Shown: positions 17,079-25,441 of the stretch, piece by piece
Layout: each line of letters begins with the position of its first letter
Numbering within the stretch: position 1 is the first letter of the stretch
Made by a program: the position numbers and the translations under genes
Assembly (NCBI RefSeq): GCF_002298975.1
Contig: NZ_DBMV01000028.1
Coordinates: 17,424 to 81,423 of the forward strand
Length of the DNA: 64,000 nt
Direction of reading: 5' to 3'
DNA from: Ralstonia sp. UBA689
GTDB lineage: Bacteria > Pseudomonadota > Gammaproteobacteria > Burkholderiales > Burkholderiaceae
The notes under the pieces: generated by a model
What the model saw: the letters and a program-made list of their open reading frames with translations, nothing else
Database searches by the model: none
What the model was told of the DNA's origin: nothing

Positions 17079-17540
17079 ATGTCCGCCAATCCTTCGTACG
17101 CTGACGAACAAGCCACCATGCGCCGGCTGCTGTCCGCCAAGACCATCGCGGTGGTCGGCCTCTCGCCGCGCCCCACGCGGCCGAGCTATGACGTGGCGCG
17201 TTATCTGCAGCAGGCGGGCTACCGCATCGTGCCCGTCAACCCGCAGCACGCTGGCGAAGACGTGCTCGGCGAGCCGTGCTACGCCACGCTGGCTGAAGCC
17301 GTGACCACGCTTGCCTCCGCCGGCCAGCGCATCGACCTCGTCGACATCTTCCGCCGTGCCGAGCACGTGCTGCCGGTCGTGCAGGAAGCAATTGCCGCGG
17401 GCGTCGGCGGCATCTGGGTCCAGCTCGGCATCGTCAACGACGAGGCGATGGCCGCCGCGCGCGCCGCCGGCATTCCGGCCGTGCAAGACCGCTGTACCAA
17501 GATCGAGCACTGGCGGCTCGGCATCGGCGAGCGCCGCTGA
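17079..17540 (+). CDS. CoA-binding domain protein (YccU-like)
   Basis: Small cytoplasmic protein of 153 residues consisting of one CoA_binding Rossmann domain. It shows IAVVGLSPRPTRPSYDVARYL (start of the fold), YRIVPVNPQHAGEDVLGEPCYATL, the middle block IDLVDIFRRAEHVLPVVQEAI, and near the end VWVQ-type IWVQLGIVNDEAMAAARAAG and VQDRCTKIEH. These are the marks of the YccU family, often seen near detox or acyl-CoA genes; the physiological role is not established. Start at ATG 17079, just after the DUF3298 gene. Confidence 0.88.
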   Translation: MSANPSYADEQATMRRLLSAKTIAVVGLSPRPTRPSYDVARYLQQAGYRIVPVNPQHAGEDVLGEPCYATLAEAVTTLASAGQRIDLVDIFRRAEHVLPVVQEAIAAGVGGIWVQLGIVNDEAMAAARAAGIPAVQDRCTKIEHWRLGIGERR

Positions 17541-17604
17541 GGGCAGGCGCGCCCGCGCACGCTACACTTCGACGGTCATCGAATCTTCTTTGCTTCTTCG
17601 CACC

Positions 17605-18564
17605 ATGGCCGTCGATCCGCAAATCCTGCAGTTCTACCAACGCCTTGCCGAACGCTTTGGCGCGTTGCCGCCACCCGAGGATGCGCAGGCCCAGCGCGCA
17701 CGCTTCGAGGCGATTGCCGCGCTGTCCGATCGGCCCGATCCCGAAGGCGTTGAGGTTGCCGACCTGAGCCTGCCGCTGCCAGGCCGCACGCTCGATGCCA
17801 TCGTCTTCCGCCCGAAAGCCGTGACGACGCCGCGCCTGCTGGTGTGGTTTCACGGTGGCGGTTGGGTGGTGGGCGCGCCACGCACCACGCACCGCATGCT
17901 GGCCGCGTTGCTAGCGCAGGACACTGGGTGCGCCGTTGTCAGCGTCGATTACCGCCTCGCTCCCGAGCACCCGTTTCCCGCACCGGCAGATGATGCGCGT
18001 GATGCGCTGGCCTACCTGGCTGAGCAGCGTTCGCGGCTCGGGTTCGACACCGAGTTTCTGGCTGTCGGCGGCGACAGCGCGGGCGGGCATCTTGCCGCGC
18101 AAGCGACGCAGGCCGTCCATGCGACGGTGCGCCCGAGGCTTGTCACTGCGCAATTGCTGGTCTACCCCGTCACCATGCCGGCCTTCGGCAGCGAGAGCTA
18201 CAACGCGTTCGCGCAAGGCCCGGGCCTCACGCGTGACGAGATGCGCTGGTACTGGGAGAAATTCATCGGCGCTGAGGCGCTGGCCAAGCCGCTGGCCGAG
18301 CAGGATGCGCGCATCCATCTGATGGCGCAGCCGCCCGCGCATACGCCGCCCGACACGGTGGTCATCGTGGCCGCCCACGATGTGCTGCGTGATGACGGTC
18401 TGCTGTATGCCGATTACCTTGTGCAGCACGGCGCGCAGGTCGTCACCATCGAGGCATCGGGCATGACGCATGCCTTTGCACGCATCCAGTTCGAGGCCGA
18501 GCGCGCACGCGAATGGATGCGCCGCGCGGCGCATGCCTTCGTCGGGATGATCAGCGGGGAATAA
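17605..18564 (+). CDS. Alpha/beta hydrolase, hormone-sensitive-lipase family esterase
   Basis: Probable carboxylesterase of 319 residues. The oxyanion-hole motif HGGGW (in LVWFHGGGWVVGAPRTTH) and the nucleophile elbow GDSAGG (in AVGGDSAGGHLAAQ) define the HSL (GDXG) family; the catalytic Asp is likely in AAHDVLRDDG and the His in GMTHAF, giving the full triad. DYRLAPEHPFPAPADDA is also typical. No signal peptide. The start at ATG 17605 is chosen because upstream in-frame codons lie in the preceding CoA-binding gene and have its shadow composition. The natural substrate is unknown. Confidence 0.88.
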   Translation: MAVDPQILQFYQRLAERFGALPPPEDAQAQRARFEAIAALSDRPDPEGVEVADLSLPLPGRTLDAIVFRPKAVTTPRLLVWFHGGGWVVGAPRTTHRMLAALLAQDTGCAVVSVDYRLAPEHPFPAPADDARDALAYLAEQRSRLGFDTEFLAVGGDSAGGHLAAQATQAVHATVRPRLVTAQLLVYPVTMPAFGSESYNAFAQGPGLTRDEMRWYWEKFIGAEALAKPLAEQDARIHLMAQPPAHTPPDTVVIVAAHDVLRDDGLLYADYLVQHGAQVVTIEASGMTHAFARIQFEAERAREWMRRAAHAFVGMISGE

Positions 18565-18573
18565 GCGGTCGCC

Positions 18574-18777
18574 TTAGCGCGGCGGTGTGCGGCGCGAGCG
18601 GAATGCGGCCATCACGCGCCGCGTGACGAACAGCGCGAGGTAATCGTGCACGCTGGCTTCAGCAGCCAGCGCGCGCAGGGTTTCCTGATACTGGGCGCGG
18701 ACGAGGTCGGCGGGTACGCCGGTGTCCTGCGCGATCTTGTCGATCTGCTCGTCCTGGTCTGCAATGGCGGTGCCCAT
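18574..18777 (-). CDS. Small DUF3562-type protein
   Basis: A 67-residue acidic-then-basic protein: MGTAIADQDEQIDKIAQDTG, then a helical part (PADLVRAQYQETLRALAAEA, VHDYLALFVTRRVMAAF) and a basic tail. This resembles the short DUF3562 proteins common in Burkholderia and Ralstonia, which have no known function. It converges on the hydrolase gene with a 9-base gap. A GGGGAC stretch 8 bases before the ATG can serve as ribosome site. Confidence 0.7.
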   Translation of the reverse strand: MGTAIADQDEQIDKIAQDTGVPADLVRAQYQETLRALAAEASVHDYLALFVTRRVMAAFRSRRTPPR

Positions 18778-18949
18778 TTGATCGTCCCCGTTGTTGCTTT
18801 AGCAGTGACACGCGAGTCGGATTTGCGCGGCGAGTGACCACTATAGGCAACGCGCGGGAACAATCCAGCCCTGTTGCAAACCTTTCAGCAGACTGTCTGC
18901 GTAGCATCAAAACGATGCCATGCCGGTGCGGACGCTGCACCGGCAAGCA

Positions 18950-20011
18950 TCATTTGCCCCAGTTTGCGGGCATGCTCTGCAGGCCGATGGCGGCGCCCGA
19001 CGCATCGGTCACGCGAGCCAGTTCACGATACGCAATTGCCTGCACGCGCTCGGGCAGCGGCACAAACTTGGCGCGCGCAGCGAGTTCGTCGCCGTGGAAG
19101 TAGCCCCACGTCAGGAACTTCAGCGCCTCCAGCGTGCGCGCGCCCGACTGGCTCACGGCCGGCACCACGATGAAGGTGCCCATGGTGATCGGCCACGTCT
19201 CCGCGCCCGGCAAGTTGACCAGCGGCGCGGTGAAGTCGCCTTTGCGGTTCCACGCGCTCTGCACCACCGCCTCGCGGAAGCCGCTCACCTGCGCGCTGAC
19301 GAAGTGACCGGCGACGTTGCGCAACTGCACGGCGTTCAGGTCGTTGTCGAGGATGTAGTTGTAATCCACATAACCGATCGCGCCCGGTGTGGCCTGCACG
19401 GCTTTGACCACATCCCCGCTGCCCTTGGCGGCGAGGTAATCCGCCGGCCAGGCAATGGCCGACTTGGTGCCGTAGGTGCTCTTCCAATCGGGGCTGACCG
19501 CGCTCAGGTAATCGGTGAAGTGGTACGTGGTGCCCGAGCCATCGGCGCGCACCACGAGGTGGATCTTCAGCTTGGGCAGTGCCACGCCGGGGTTCAGCGC
19601 ACGCAGCTCAGGCGCATCCCAGCTATCGATCTTGCCGAGGAAGAGGCGCGCCAGCACATCGCCCGTCAGCTTGAGCTGACCGCGCGGCACGCCCGGCACG
19701 TTCACGAACGGCACCGCGCCGGTCACCACCGACGGCACGCACACCAGGCCCGCCTTGGCCGCGTCCGCCGAAGACAACGGCACGTCTGACGCGCCGAAAT
19801 CCACCGTACCCGCGCGGATGCGCTTCAAGCCCTCGCCCGAGCCCACCGCGTCATAGCTGAGCGCGACCCCCGACGACGCGGCATACCCGGCCGACCAGAT
19901 GCGATAGACCGGCGCCGCGGCGGTCGATCCCGCTCCGCGCACTTCAGCGCGAGCAAGAACAGGCAAGCCCGAGGCCGCCACGGCCAGGGCTAGAACAACG
20001 TGCTTAAACAT
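18950..20011 (-). CDS. PstS-like phosphate ABC transporter substrate-binding protein
   Basis: Periplasmic binding protein of 353 residues. A signal peptide (MFKHVVLALAVAASGLPVLARA) is followed by the PstS pattern: VRGAGSTAAAPVYRIW, SYDAVGSGEGLKRIRAGTVDFGASDVPLS (phosphate-binding loops), the RADGSGTTYHFTDYLS loop and GAIGYVDYNYI. The start at 20011 is chosen because it begins the signal peptide; longer in-frame starts to 20179 add charged sequence with no support. No pstC, pstA or pstB gene is next to it, and it is transcribed away from the arsenic operon with a 210-base shared control region. An arsenate- or phosphate-scavenging role fits, but only as inference. Confidence 0.85.
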   Translation of the reverse strand: MFKHVVLALAVAASGLPVLARAEVRGAGSTAAAPVYRIWSAGYAASSGVALSYDAVGSGEGLKRIRAGTVDFGASDVPLSSADAAKAGLVCVPSVVTGAVPFVNVPGVPRGQLKLTGDVLARLFLGKIDSWDAPELRALNPGVALPKLKIHLVVRADGSGTTYHFTDYLSAVSPDWKSTYGTKSAIAWPADYLAAKGSGDVVKAVQATPGAIGYVDYNYILDNDLNAVQLRNVAGHFVSAQVSGFREAVVQSAWNRKGDFTAPLVNLPGAETWPITMGTFIVVPAVSQSGARTLEALKFLTWGYFHGDELAARAKFVPLPERVQAIAYRELARVTDASGAAIGLQSMPANWGK

Positions 20012-20186
20012 GGGGAGCCTTGCGACAGGCGGGAGGTGGGACGAAGCCTTGGATTGTAACGACGCGTGTGTGACAGCGCGCATCTGCAACACGGGCATGT
20101 GTTGTAAGACGTTCCGCAAACGTTGGGCGGAGTAGGGGGTGGGATCGGAGGTTTTAACTAGATCGTGAAGGCCTGACATGCCAGGG

Positions 20187-20215
20187 TTGTTGTACTTTCA
20201 TATTTCCACTATATT
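20187..20215 (+). promoter_or_regulatory. Promoter of the ars operon, predicting a leaderless mRNA
   Basis: A -35 hexamer TTGTTG (20187-20192) and a -10 hexamer TATATT (20210-20215) with a 17-bp spacer put the transcription start at about 20222, which is the A of the arsR ATG. No ribosome site precedes that ATG, in agreement with leaderless translation. Confidence 0.5.
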
Positions 20216-20224
20216 AGAAATATG
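20199..20224. promoter_or_regulatory. ArsR operator palindrome
   Basis: Perfect inverted repeat CATATTTC (20199-20206) / GAAATATG (20217-20224) with a 10-bp centre, covering the -10 element and the arsR start codon. Size and place fit an ArsR/SmtB dimer operator that blocks RNA polymerase until As(III) binds the repressor. Confidence 0.7.
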
Positions 20225-20545
20225 GAAGAAAACGACGCCATCCGTTCCCTCGCCGCCCTCGCGCACAACCTGCGCCTGCGGGTGTTCCGCATGCTCGTGG
20301 TCGCGGGGCCGTCCGGCCTGACGCCCGGTGCCATCGCCGAGCAGCTCGACGTGCCTGGCGCAACGCTGTCGTTCCACCTCAAGGAGTTGATGAGCGCGCA
20401 GCTCGTCACCCAGGAGCGTGACGGCCGCAATCTGATATACCGCGCCGCGTTCGACCACATGAACGGCCTGCTGGGCTTCCTGACCGAGAACTGCTGCCAG
20501 GGCGAGGCCTGCCTTGCGCCCAACACCGCCGCCTGCAAGTGCTGA
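20222..20545 (+). CDS. arsR: ArsR-family arsenic-responsive repressor
   Basis: Winged-helix repressor of 107 residues, first gene of the arsenic operon. The recognition region reads GAIAEQLDVPGATLSFHLKELMSAQLV, typical ArsR. There is no ELCVCDL-type metal site in the helix; instead the C-terminus has Cys residues at CCQGEACL and the final CKC, resembling the ArsR type that binds As(III) through C-terminal cysteines. The ATG lies inside its own operator and lacks a ribosome site. arsI follows after 13 bases. Confidence 0.9.
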   Translation: MEENDAIRSLAALAHNLRLRVFRMLVVAGPSGLTPGAIAEQLDVPGATLSFHLKELMSAQLVTQERDGRNLIYRAAFDHMNGLLGFLTENCCQGEACLAPNTAACKC

Positions 20546-20558
20546 TAGGAGATTCGCC

Positions 20559-21035
20559 ATGAAACGCTTTCACGTACACGTCCACGTTGACGATCTGGGC
20601 AAGAGCATCGCCTTCTACTCCAAGCTGTTTGCTGCCGAGCCCACGCGGGTGGAGGCGGATTACGCCAAGTGGATGCTGGAAGACCCGCGCATCAACTTCG
20701 CCATCTCCACGCGCGGCAGCAAGGCGGGTGTGGACCACCTCGGCTTCCAAGTCGACGATGCTTCCGAACTGGCTGAACTGAAGGCGCGCGCCGAAGCTGC
20801 CGACATGACGTTGCTTGATGAGGGCGAAACCACCTGCTGCTATGCCCGCAGCGACAAGCACTGGATCACCGACCCGCAAGGCATTGCGTGGGAACACTTT
20901 CATACGCTCGGCAACATCCCGGTGTTCAGCGAGGGCAAGCCGGAAGCCGTCGCTGCCGAGGGCTCGGCTTGCTGTGCGCCACGCGCCCAGCCGGTCAGCA
21001 TTGCCGTGAAGTCCTCCAAAAAATCCTGCTGCTAG
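20559..21035 (+). CDS. arsI: ArsI/CadI-family VOC metalloenzyme (organoarsenical C-As lyase)
   Basis: Vicinal-oxygen-chelate fold protein of 158 residues. In known ArsI, a ferrous-iron dioxygenase-like reaction breaks the carbon-arsenic bond of methylarsenite and aromatic arsenicals. The sequence has the fold start VHVHVDDLGKSIAFYSKLFA, the substrate-binding vicinal cysteines in ETTCCYARSDKHWITDP (about residue 88-104), the closing GIAWEHFHT, and a Cys-rich tail (SACCAPR, SKKSCC) as in the ArsI/CadI family. A weak ribosome site (AGGAGA) precedes the ATG. Context between arsR and arsC supports arsenic rather than cadmium. Confidence 0.85.
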   Translation: MKRFHVHVHVDDLGKSIAFYSKLFAAEPTRVEADYAKWMLEDPRINFAISTRGSKAGVDHLGFQVDDASELAELKARAEAADMTLLDEGETTCCYARSDKHWITDPQGIAWEHFHTLGNIPVFSEGKPEAVAAEGSACCAPRAQPVSIAVKSSKKSCC

Positions 21036-21045
21036 GCGGGCTGCC

Positions 21046-21540
21046 ATGACCACCAACGTCCTGATCCTCTGCACCCATAACTCCGCGCGCAGCGTGCTGA
21101 GCGAGGGCATGCTCAACCACTGGGCGCAGAAGCTCGGCAAAGACGTGCGCGCCTACAGCGCCGGCAGCGCACCGAGTGGTCGCCTCAATCCATTTGCCCT
21201 GGAGGCGCTCGCCAACGCCGGCGTCGACACCGCGGGTTACCGCAGCAAGAGTTGGGACGAATTCATCGCGGATGGCGCGCCGCAGATGCGCATCGTGATC
21301 ACCGTATGCGACAGCGCTGCTGCCGAGCAGTGCCCATACTGGCCCGGCAGCCCGGTCAAGGTGCATTGGGGCTACGCCGACCCGTCCAACGCACCCGGCG
21401 GCGATGAAGGCAAGCGCCAGGCTTTCGAGCTGACGCGCCAGGCCATCGGCTACCGCATGCTGCAATTGCTGATGTTGCCGCTCGACACGCTCAGCAATGC
21501 CGAGCTGCAGGAACATCTCGATCGTATCTCGCAAAGCTGA
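21046..21540 (+). CDS. arsC: Arsenate reductase, low-molecular-weight phosphatase type
   Basis: Cytoplasmic enzyme of 164 residues reducing As(V) to As(III) for export. The P-loop CTHNSARS (residues 10-17, CX5R) is that of LMW protein tyrosine phosphatase-like reductases; further conserved parts are SAGSAPSGRLNPFALEALANAGVD and ITVCDSAAAEQCPYWPGSPVKVHWGYADPS. The second and third cysteines of the thioredoxin-coupled type may be C88 and C94 in VCDSAAAEQCP. It starts 10 bases after arsI, in the same unit. Confidence 0.92.
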   Translation: MTTNVLILCTHNSARSVLSEGMLNHWAQKLGKDVRAYSAGSAPSGRLNPFALEALANAGVDTAGYRSKSWDEFIADGAPQMRIVITVCDSAAAEQCPYWPGSPVKVHWGYADPSNAPGGDEGKRQAFELTRQAIGYRMLQLLMLPLDTLSNAELQEHLDRISQS

Positions 21541-21591
21541 TCCACCGCTCGGTGCTTCCTCGGACCCGACACATCTTCATCGATTCGTCCA

Positions 21592-22662
21592 ATGAACATC
21601 TCAAACGTTGTGCCGCCGGGCAAAGTCGTCGCGAAACCGGCGATCAACTTCTTCGAGCGCTATCTGACGGTGTGGGTCGCGTTATGCATCGTCGTGGGCA
21701 TCGCGCTCGGCCAGGCGTTGCCCGATCTGTTCCAGCGCATCGGCCGGATGGAGTACGCGCAGGTCAACCTCCCCGTTGGGCTGCTGATCTGGGTGATGAT
21801 CATCCCGATGCTCGTCAAGGTCGACTTCGGCGCGCTGCATGAGGTTCGCCAGCACATCAGGGGAATCGGCGTCACGCTCGTCGTGAACTGGCTGATCAAG
21901 CCGTTTTCGATGGCGTTTCTCGGCTGGCTTTTCATCAAGCATCTCTTTGCGCCGATGCTGCCTGCCGAACAACTGGACAGCTACATTGCCGGCCTGATTT
22001 TGCTGGCAGCCGCACCGTGCACGGCGATGGTGTTCGTCTGGAGCCGGCTGACCGGTGGCGATCCGTTATTTACGTTGTCGCAGGTGGCACTGAACGACAG
22101 CATCATGGTGATTGCGTTCGCGCCCCTGGTCGGCCTGTTGCTGGGCATTTCGGCGATCACCGTGCCGTGGGCAACGCTGCTCACGTCGGTGGTGCTCTAC
22201 ATCGTCATTCCGGTGGTTCTCGCGCAGGTTGCGCGCAAGGCCCTGCTTGCCAGGGGGCAGGACGCGTTTGATGCGGCCATGGCAAAGATCGGGCCGTGGT
22301 CCATCACCGCGCTGCTGGCAACGCTGGTGTTGCTGTTCGCGTTTCAGGGCGAAGCGATTCTGAAGCAGCCGCTGGTCATCGCCTTGCTTGCCGTGCCGAT
22401 TCTGATCCAGGTGTTCTTCAACTCGGCGCTCGCTTACTGGCTCAATCGTGCCGTCGGCGAGAAGCACAACATCGCTTGCCCGTCGGCGCTTATCGGCGCA
22501 TCCAATTTTTTCGAGTTGGCAGTCGCTGCCGCGATCAGCCTGTTCGGCTTCAATTCCGGCGCAGCACTGGCGACGGTCGTCGGCGTGCTGATCGAAGTGC
22601 CCGTCATGCTGCTTGTGGTGCGTATCGTGAACCAATCCAAGGGTTGGTACGAGCGGGCGTGA
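21592..22662 (+). CDS. arsB: Arsenite efflux transporter Acr3 (ACR3/ArsB of the BART superfamily)
   Basis: Inner-membrane arsenite/proton antiporter of 356 residues with about ten membrane segments. It belongs to the ACR3 type, shown by LLAAAPCTAMVFVWSRLTGGDP with the essential cysteine in the fourth helix, and by SALIGASNFFELAVAAAISLFG with the conserved glutamate in helix nine. The ATG at 21592 lacks a clear ribosome site; in-frame starts further in would cut the first helix. It exports the As(III) formed by ArsC. The operon order arsR-arsI-arsC-acr3 is common. Confidence 0.93.
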   Translation: MNISNVVPPGKVVAKPAINFFERYLTVWVALCIVVGIALGQALPDLFQRIGRMEYAQVNLPVGLLIWVMIIPMLVKVDFGALHEVRQHIRGIGVTLVVNWLIKPFSMAFLGWLFIKHLFAPMLPAEQLDSYIAGLILLAAAPCTAMVFVWSRLTGGDPLFTLSQVALNDSIMVIAFAPLVGLLLGISAITVPWATLLTSVVLYIVIPVVLAQVARKALLARGQDAFDAAMAKIGPWSITALLATLVLLFAFQGEAILKQPLVIALLAVPILIQVFFNSALAYWLNRAVGEKHNIACPSALIGASNFFELAVAAAISLFGFNSGAALATVVGVLIEVPVMLLVVRIVNQSKGWYERA

Positions 22663-22787
22663 GCGTGCCGGGCGTCATCGTCGCTGAGTGTCTTGGCGCG
22701 ATGATCGGGCTGGCGCTGCACCGTGCATTGCCGCCGCGCACGGTATCGGGCGCACAGCCCAACGTGATCGAACGCTCAGGCGACTGA
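22659..22787 (+). CDS. Possible 42-residue protein overlapping the acr3 stop
   Basis: A GTG codon overlaps the acr3 stop (GTGA) and opens a 42-codon frame with one hydrophobic stretch (VIVAECLGAMIGLALHRALP). The four-base overlap is the usual sign of translational coupling, but the peptide matches nothing I recognise and could be chance. It ends 12 bases before the convergent glutathione transferase gene. Confidence 0.25.
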   Translation: MSVPGVIVAECLGAMIGLALHRALPPRTVSGAQPNVIERSGD

Positions 22788-22799
22788 GCCGGCGACCGC

Positions 22800-23405
22800 T
22801 TACTTCACCAGCCCTTCCACCTGCAGCGCAGCCTGCACGGCCGGCCGCGCAGCCACACGCTCCATATACGCCTTGATGTGCGGATACGCCGTCAACGGCA
22901 GCGCCAGGAAGTTGGCCCAGTTCAGCACCGTGAAAGCGTAGCCATCGGCCACGCTGTAGCTGTCGGCCAGGTAGGGCTGCTTGGCCAGGCGGGCGTCCAT
23001 CTCGGCAAAGCGCTTGGCCAGCTTGTCCTTGGCGTCCTGGCGCGTGGCCTCGGGCGTTTCCTTATGCCAAAGCGGGCCGAAACCCTTGTGCAGCTCGGAG
23101 CTGATGAAGGTGAGCCATTCGAGCACGGCCAGGCGGTGCATGCTGCCGGCCTTGCCGATCAGCACTTGCGTCGGGTCCAGGTCGGCCACGTATTGCAGCA
23201 GCGCGGCGCCTTCGGTGTGGCGCGAGCCATCAGCGAGCTCCAGCACCGGCACGTAGCCGCGCGGGGAGATCGTGTAGAAATCCGTGCCGTCGGCGGTCAG
23301 GTGTTTGACGAGGTCGACGCTCGTCAGGTCAAACTGCGCGCCCACTTCACGCAGGGCGATATGCACGGCCAGCGAGCAGGCGCCGGCGGAGTAGTAGAGC
23401 TTCAT
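22800..23405 (-). CDS. Glutathione S-transferase
   Basis: Cytosolic GST of 201 residues. The N-terminal thioredoxin fold begins MKLYYSAGACSLAVHIALRE, with the Ser/Cys pair (S11 or C10) typical of the beta class, and has the cis-proline loop GYVPVLELADG and the SRHTEGAALLQYVAD glutathione-binding part. The C-terminal helical domain follows (LTFISSELHKGFGPLW, YSVADGYAFTVLNWA with the conserved Asp of the N-capping box). Divergent from a LysR gene, which may control it. Confidence 0.92.
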   Translation of the reverse strand: MKLYYSAGACSLAVHIALREVGAQFDLTSVDLVKHLTADGTDFYTISPRGYVPVLELADGSRHTEGAALLQYVADLDPTQVLIGKAGSMHRLAVLEWLTFISSELHKGFGPLWHKETPEATRQDAKDKLAKRFAEMDARLAKQPYLADSYSVADGYAFTVLNWANFLALPLTAYPHIKAYMERVAARPAVQAALQVEGLVK

Positions 23406-23518
23406 GGTCTTGTTCTCGTTGAACCGGTTGGGAAGCCGCCACAGGCTATCGGCAGCGGCGGTGGTGTCGACACTGTAGGATTGCGTTCATGCCAATGGAA
23501 TAAGCACAATAGAAAACC

Positions 23519-24400
23519 ATGATTGCGAAAACGCAATACCGGCTGAGCGCCGACGACCTGGAGGTTGTGCTGGCGATGGTGCGCACCGGCACACTCGCGG
23601 CAGCGGGTGACCGGCTGGGCGTCGATGCGTCCACCGTGTTCCGGTCGTTGCAGCGCATCGAGCGCGGCCTCGGGCAGTCGCTCTTTGCGCGCTCGCGCAC
23701 GGGCTATCTGGCGAACGAACTGGCGCAGTCATTGGCCGAGCGGGCGGAGCAGGTGGAGTCGGCTCTGGAGGCGGCGCGGTCTGCGGTGCATGCGGTGCCG
23801 GACCAAGTCTCTGGCACGGTGCGTATTACGACCACGGATACCATCCTCGTCGGTCTGGTCGCCCCTGCGCTGAAGACGCTGCAGGTCCTGCACCCGAACC
23901 TAAGCTACGACCTGCACGTCAGCAACGAACTGGCGAGCCTGACCCGGCGCGACGCCGATATCGCCGTGCGGGCCACGCGCCGGCCGCCGCAGCATCTGGT
24001 CGGCAAGCATCTTGGGTCGATTCGCGTGGGGCTGTATGCGGGGCGCGGCAGCGGCGTCACGTATGCCGACGTGGAAGCCGGCCGCGCGACGTGGCTCGCC
24101 ATCGACGATGCCATTCCGGAGCACCCGTCGGTGGCTTGGCGCAAGCGGCACTTCCCGAAGGTCGTGCCGACGTACTTCGTCAACAGTCTGCAGATCGCGG
24201 CAGAAATGGTGGCGATGGGAGCAGGCATCGCGATTCTTCCCGTGGTCATGGCCCAGGCGCGCGGCGATCTGGTCTCGCTACGGGATTTGCAGGACGCCAA
24301 CCAGTCGGAGCTGTGGCTGCTGACGCATCCGGAATCGCGCCACTTGCGGCGGATCGCAACGGTGTATGGGCACTTGGCGCAGGTGCTGCGCATGCCGTGA
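23519..24400 (+). CDS. LysR-family transcriptional regulator
   Basis: Protein of 293 residues with the LysR helix-turn-helix near the N-terminus (VLAMVRTGTLAAAGDRLGVD, then ASTVFRSLQRIERGLGQSLF) and a substrate-binding domain (GTVRITTTDTILVGLVAPAL, LTRRDADIAVRATRRPPQHLVGK). It is divergent from the glutathione transferase gene with a 113-base control region. That region contains ATTG...CAAT-type dyads around 23478-23512, fitting LysR binding, though none is a clean T-N11-A site. The effector is unknown. Confidence 0.9.
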   Translation: MIAKTQYRLSADDLEVVLAMVRTGTLAAAGDRLGVDASTVFRSLQRIERGLGQSLFARSRTGYLANELAQSLAERAEQVESALEAARSAVHAVPDQVSGTVRITTTDTILVGLVAPALKTLQVLHPNLSYDLHVSNELASLTRRDADIAVRATRRPPQHLVGKHLGSIRVGLYAGRGSGVTYADVEAGRATWLAIDDAIPEHPSVAWRKRHFPKVVPTYFVNSLQIAAEMVAMGAGIAILPVVMAQARGDLVSLRDLQDANQSELWLLTHPESRHLRRIATVYGHLAQVLRMP

Positions 24401-24411
24401 ATTCGCTTGCG

Positions 24412-25344
24412 TCAGTTGGTGGCGGCGGTGGCGGGCACGACGGCGCCGTCGTCGGCAACGAGTGCGGTGCGGCGGCGCAAATCCTCGGTCGTTTCGCCAT
24501 TACCATCAGGCCGCCAGCCCGGCGGGCAGAACAGGTAACCGAGCACCTCGCGTGCCGAGCGCGCCGTCGTCAGGTCTTGCCACAACGCGCGCCAATGGCC
24601 GAACTCGATGGTCAGCAGGTTGTAGGTGCGCATCGGGTGCACCAAGCCGTAGCGGCACGGCACATCCTCGCGTTCGGGGATGTAGGTTCCAAACAGCCGG
24701 TCGAAGACGATCAGCACGCCACCGTAATTGCCGTCGAGATATTCCAGGTTGGAGGCGTGATGCACGCGGTGCGCCGACGGCGTGTTCAGGAACCACTCCA
24801 GCGGCCCCAGGCGCGGAATCCACGTGGCGTGAATCCAAAACTGGTACAGCAGGTTCAGCGACAGCAGCATCAGCATGATGCGCGGCGGCATGCCCAGCAG
24901 CGGCGCCAGCGAGAAGAAGAGCAGGGTGCCGGTCAAGCGGCCCGTCCAGCCGAAGCGGTAGGCGGCTGACAGGTTCAGGTCGTTGGGCGAATGATGGATG
25001 GCGTGCGTGCACCAGAACCAGCGCACGCGGTGCGCGGCGCGGTGGTACCAGTAGTAGCAGAACTCCTGGCCGAGAAAGCACGCTGCCCAGCCCGTCCAGT
25101 GGTCCATCGGCAGGGTCCACAGGCGGTGCTGATAAATCCAGTCCAGGCCGTGCGTCCAGAACGCCGTAGGCAGCAGCCAGCGGAGCGGGTACTCGCGTAC
25201 CAGGAAATCGACCACCGACACGCCTGCCGCCTTCCAGTCATAGTTCGCCCACCCGCACCGCAGCGATAGCACGATCGCCTCGGCCAGCGACGACATCAGC
25301 ACGAGCACGACGGCGATCTTCAGGATGGTGAACAGCACGGCCAT
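24412..25344 (-). CDS. Sterol desaturase / fatty acid hydroxylase family membrane protein
   Basis: Integral membrane di-iron enzyme of 310 residues. All histidine boxes of the family are present: HRAAH (HX3H), HAIHHS (HX2HH) and HRVHHAS (HX2HH), placed between hydrophobic segments (about residues 5-25, 85-105, 135-160). The substrate could be a lipid or sterol-like compound and cannot be read from the sequence. The start at 25344 (MAVLFTILKIAVV) is preferred to a codon 16 residues earlier. It converges on the LysR gene with an 11-base gap. Confidence 0.88.
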   Translation of the reverse strand: MAVLFTILKIAVVLVLMSSLAEAIVLSLRCGWANYDWKAAGVSVVDFLVREYPLRWLLPTAFWTHGLDWIYQHRLWTLPMDHWTGWAACFLGQEFCYYWYHRAAHRVRWFWCTHAIHHSPNDLNLSAAYRFGWTGRLTGTLLFFSLAPLLGMPPRIMLMLLSLNLLYQFWIHATWIPRLGPLEWFLNTPSAHRVHHASNLEYLDGNYGGVLIVFDRLFGTYIPEREDVPCRYGLVHPMRTYNLLTIEFGHWRALWQDLTTARSAREVLGYLFCPPGWRPDGNGETTEDLRRRTALVADDGAVVPATAATN

Positions 25345-25441
25345 GGCGGGCGGCTCCCGGCTCGGTAAGGGGTGCCTGCGACGGTACTGCAACCCCGCCG
25401 GGGCGGCAATTAGGGCGGACGGAGGCGTCTCTTACAGCGTG

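Noticed and set aside
20059..20076. Possible Pho box upstream of the PstS-like gene (CTGTCAC-ACAC-GCGTCGT on the minus strand)
   Set aside because: Second half matches only four of seven bases and lies directly against the candidate -10 element, not 10-11 bp upstream as PhoB sites do.
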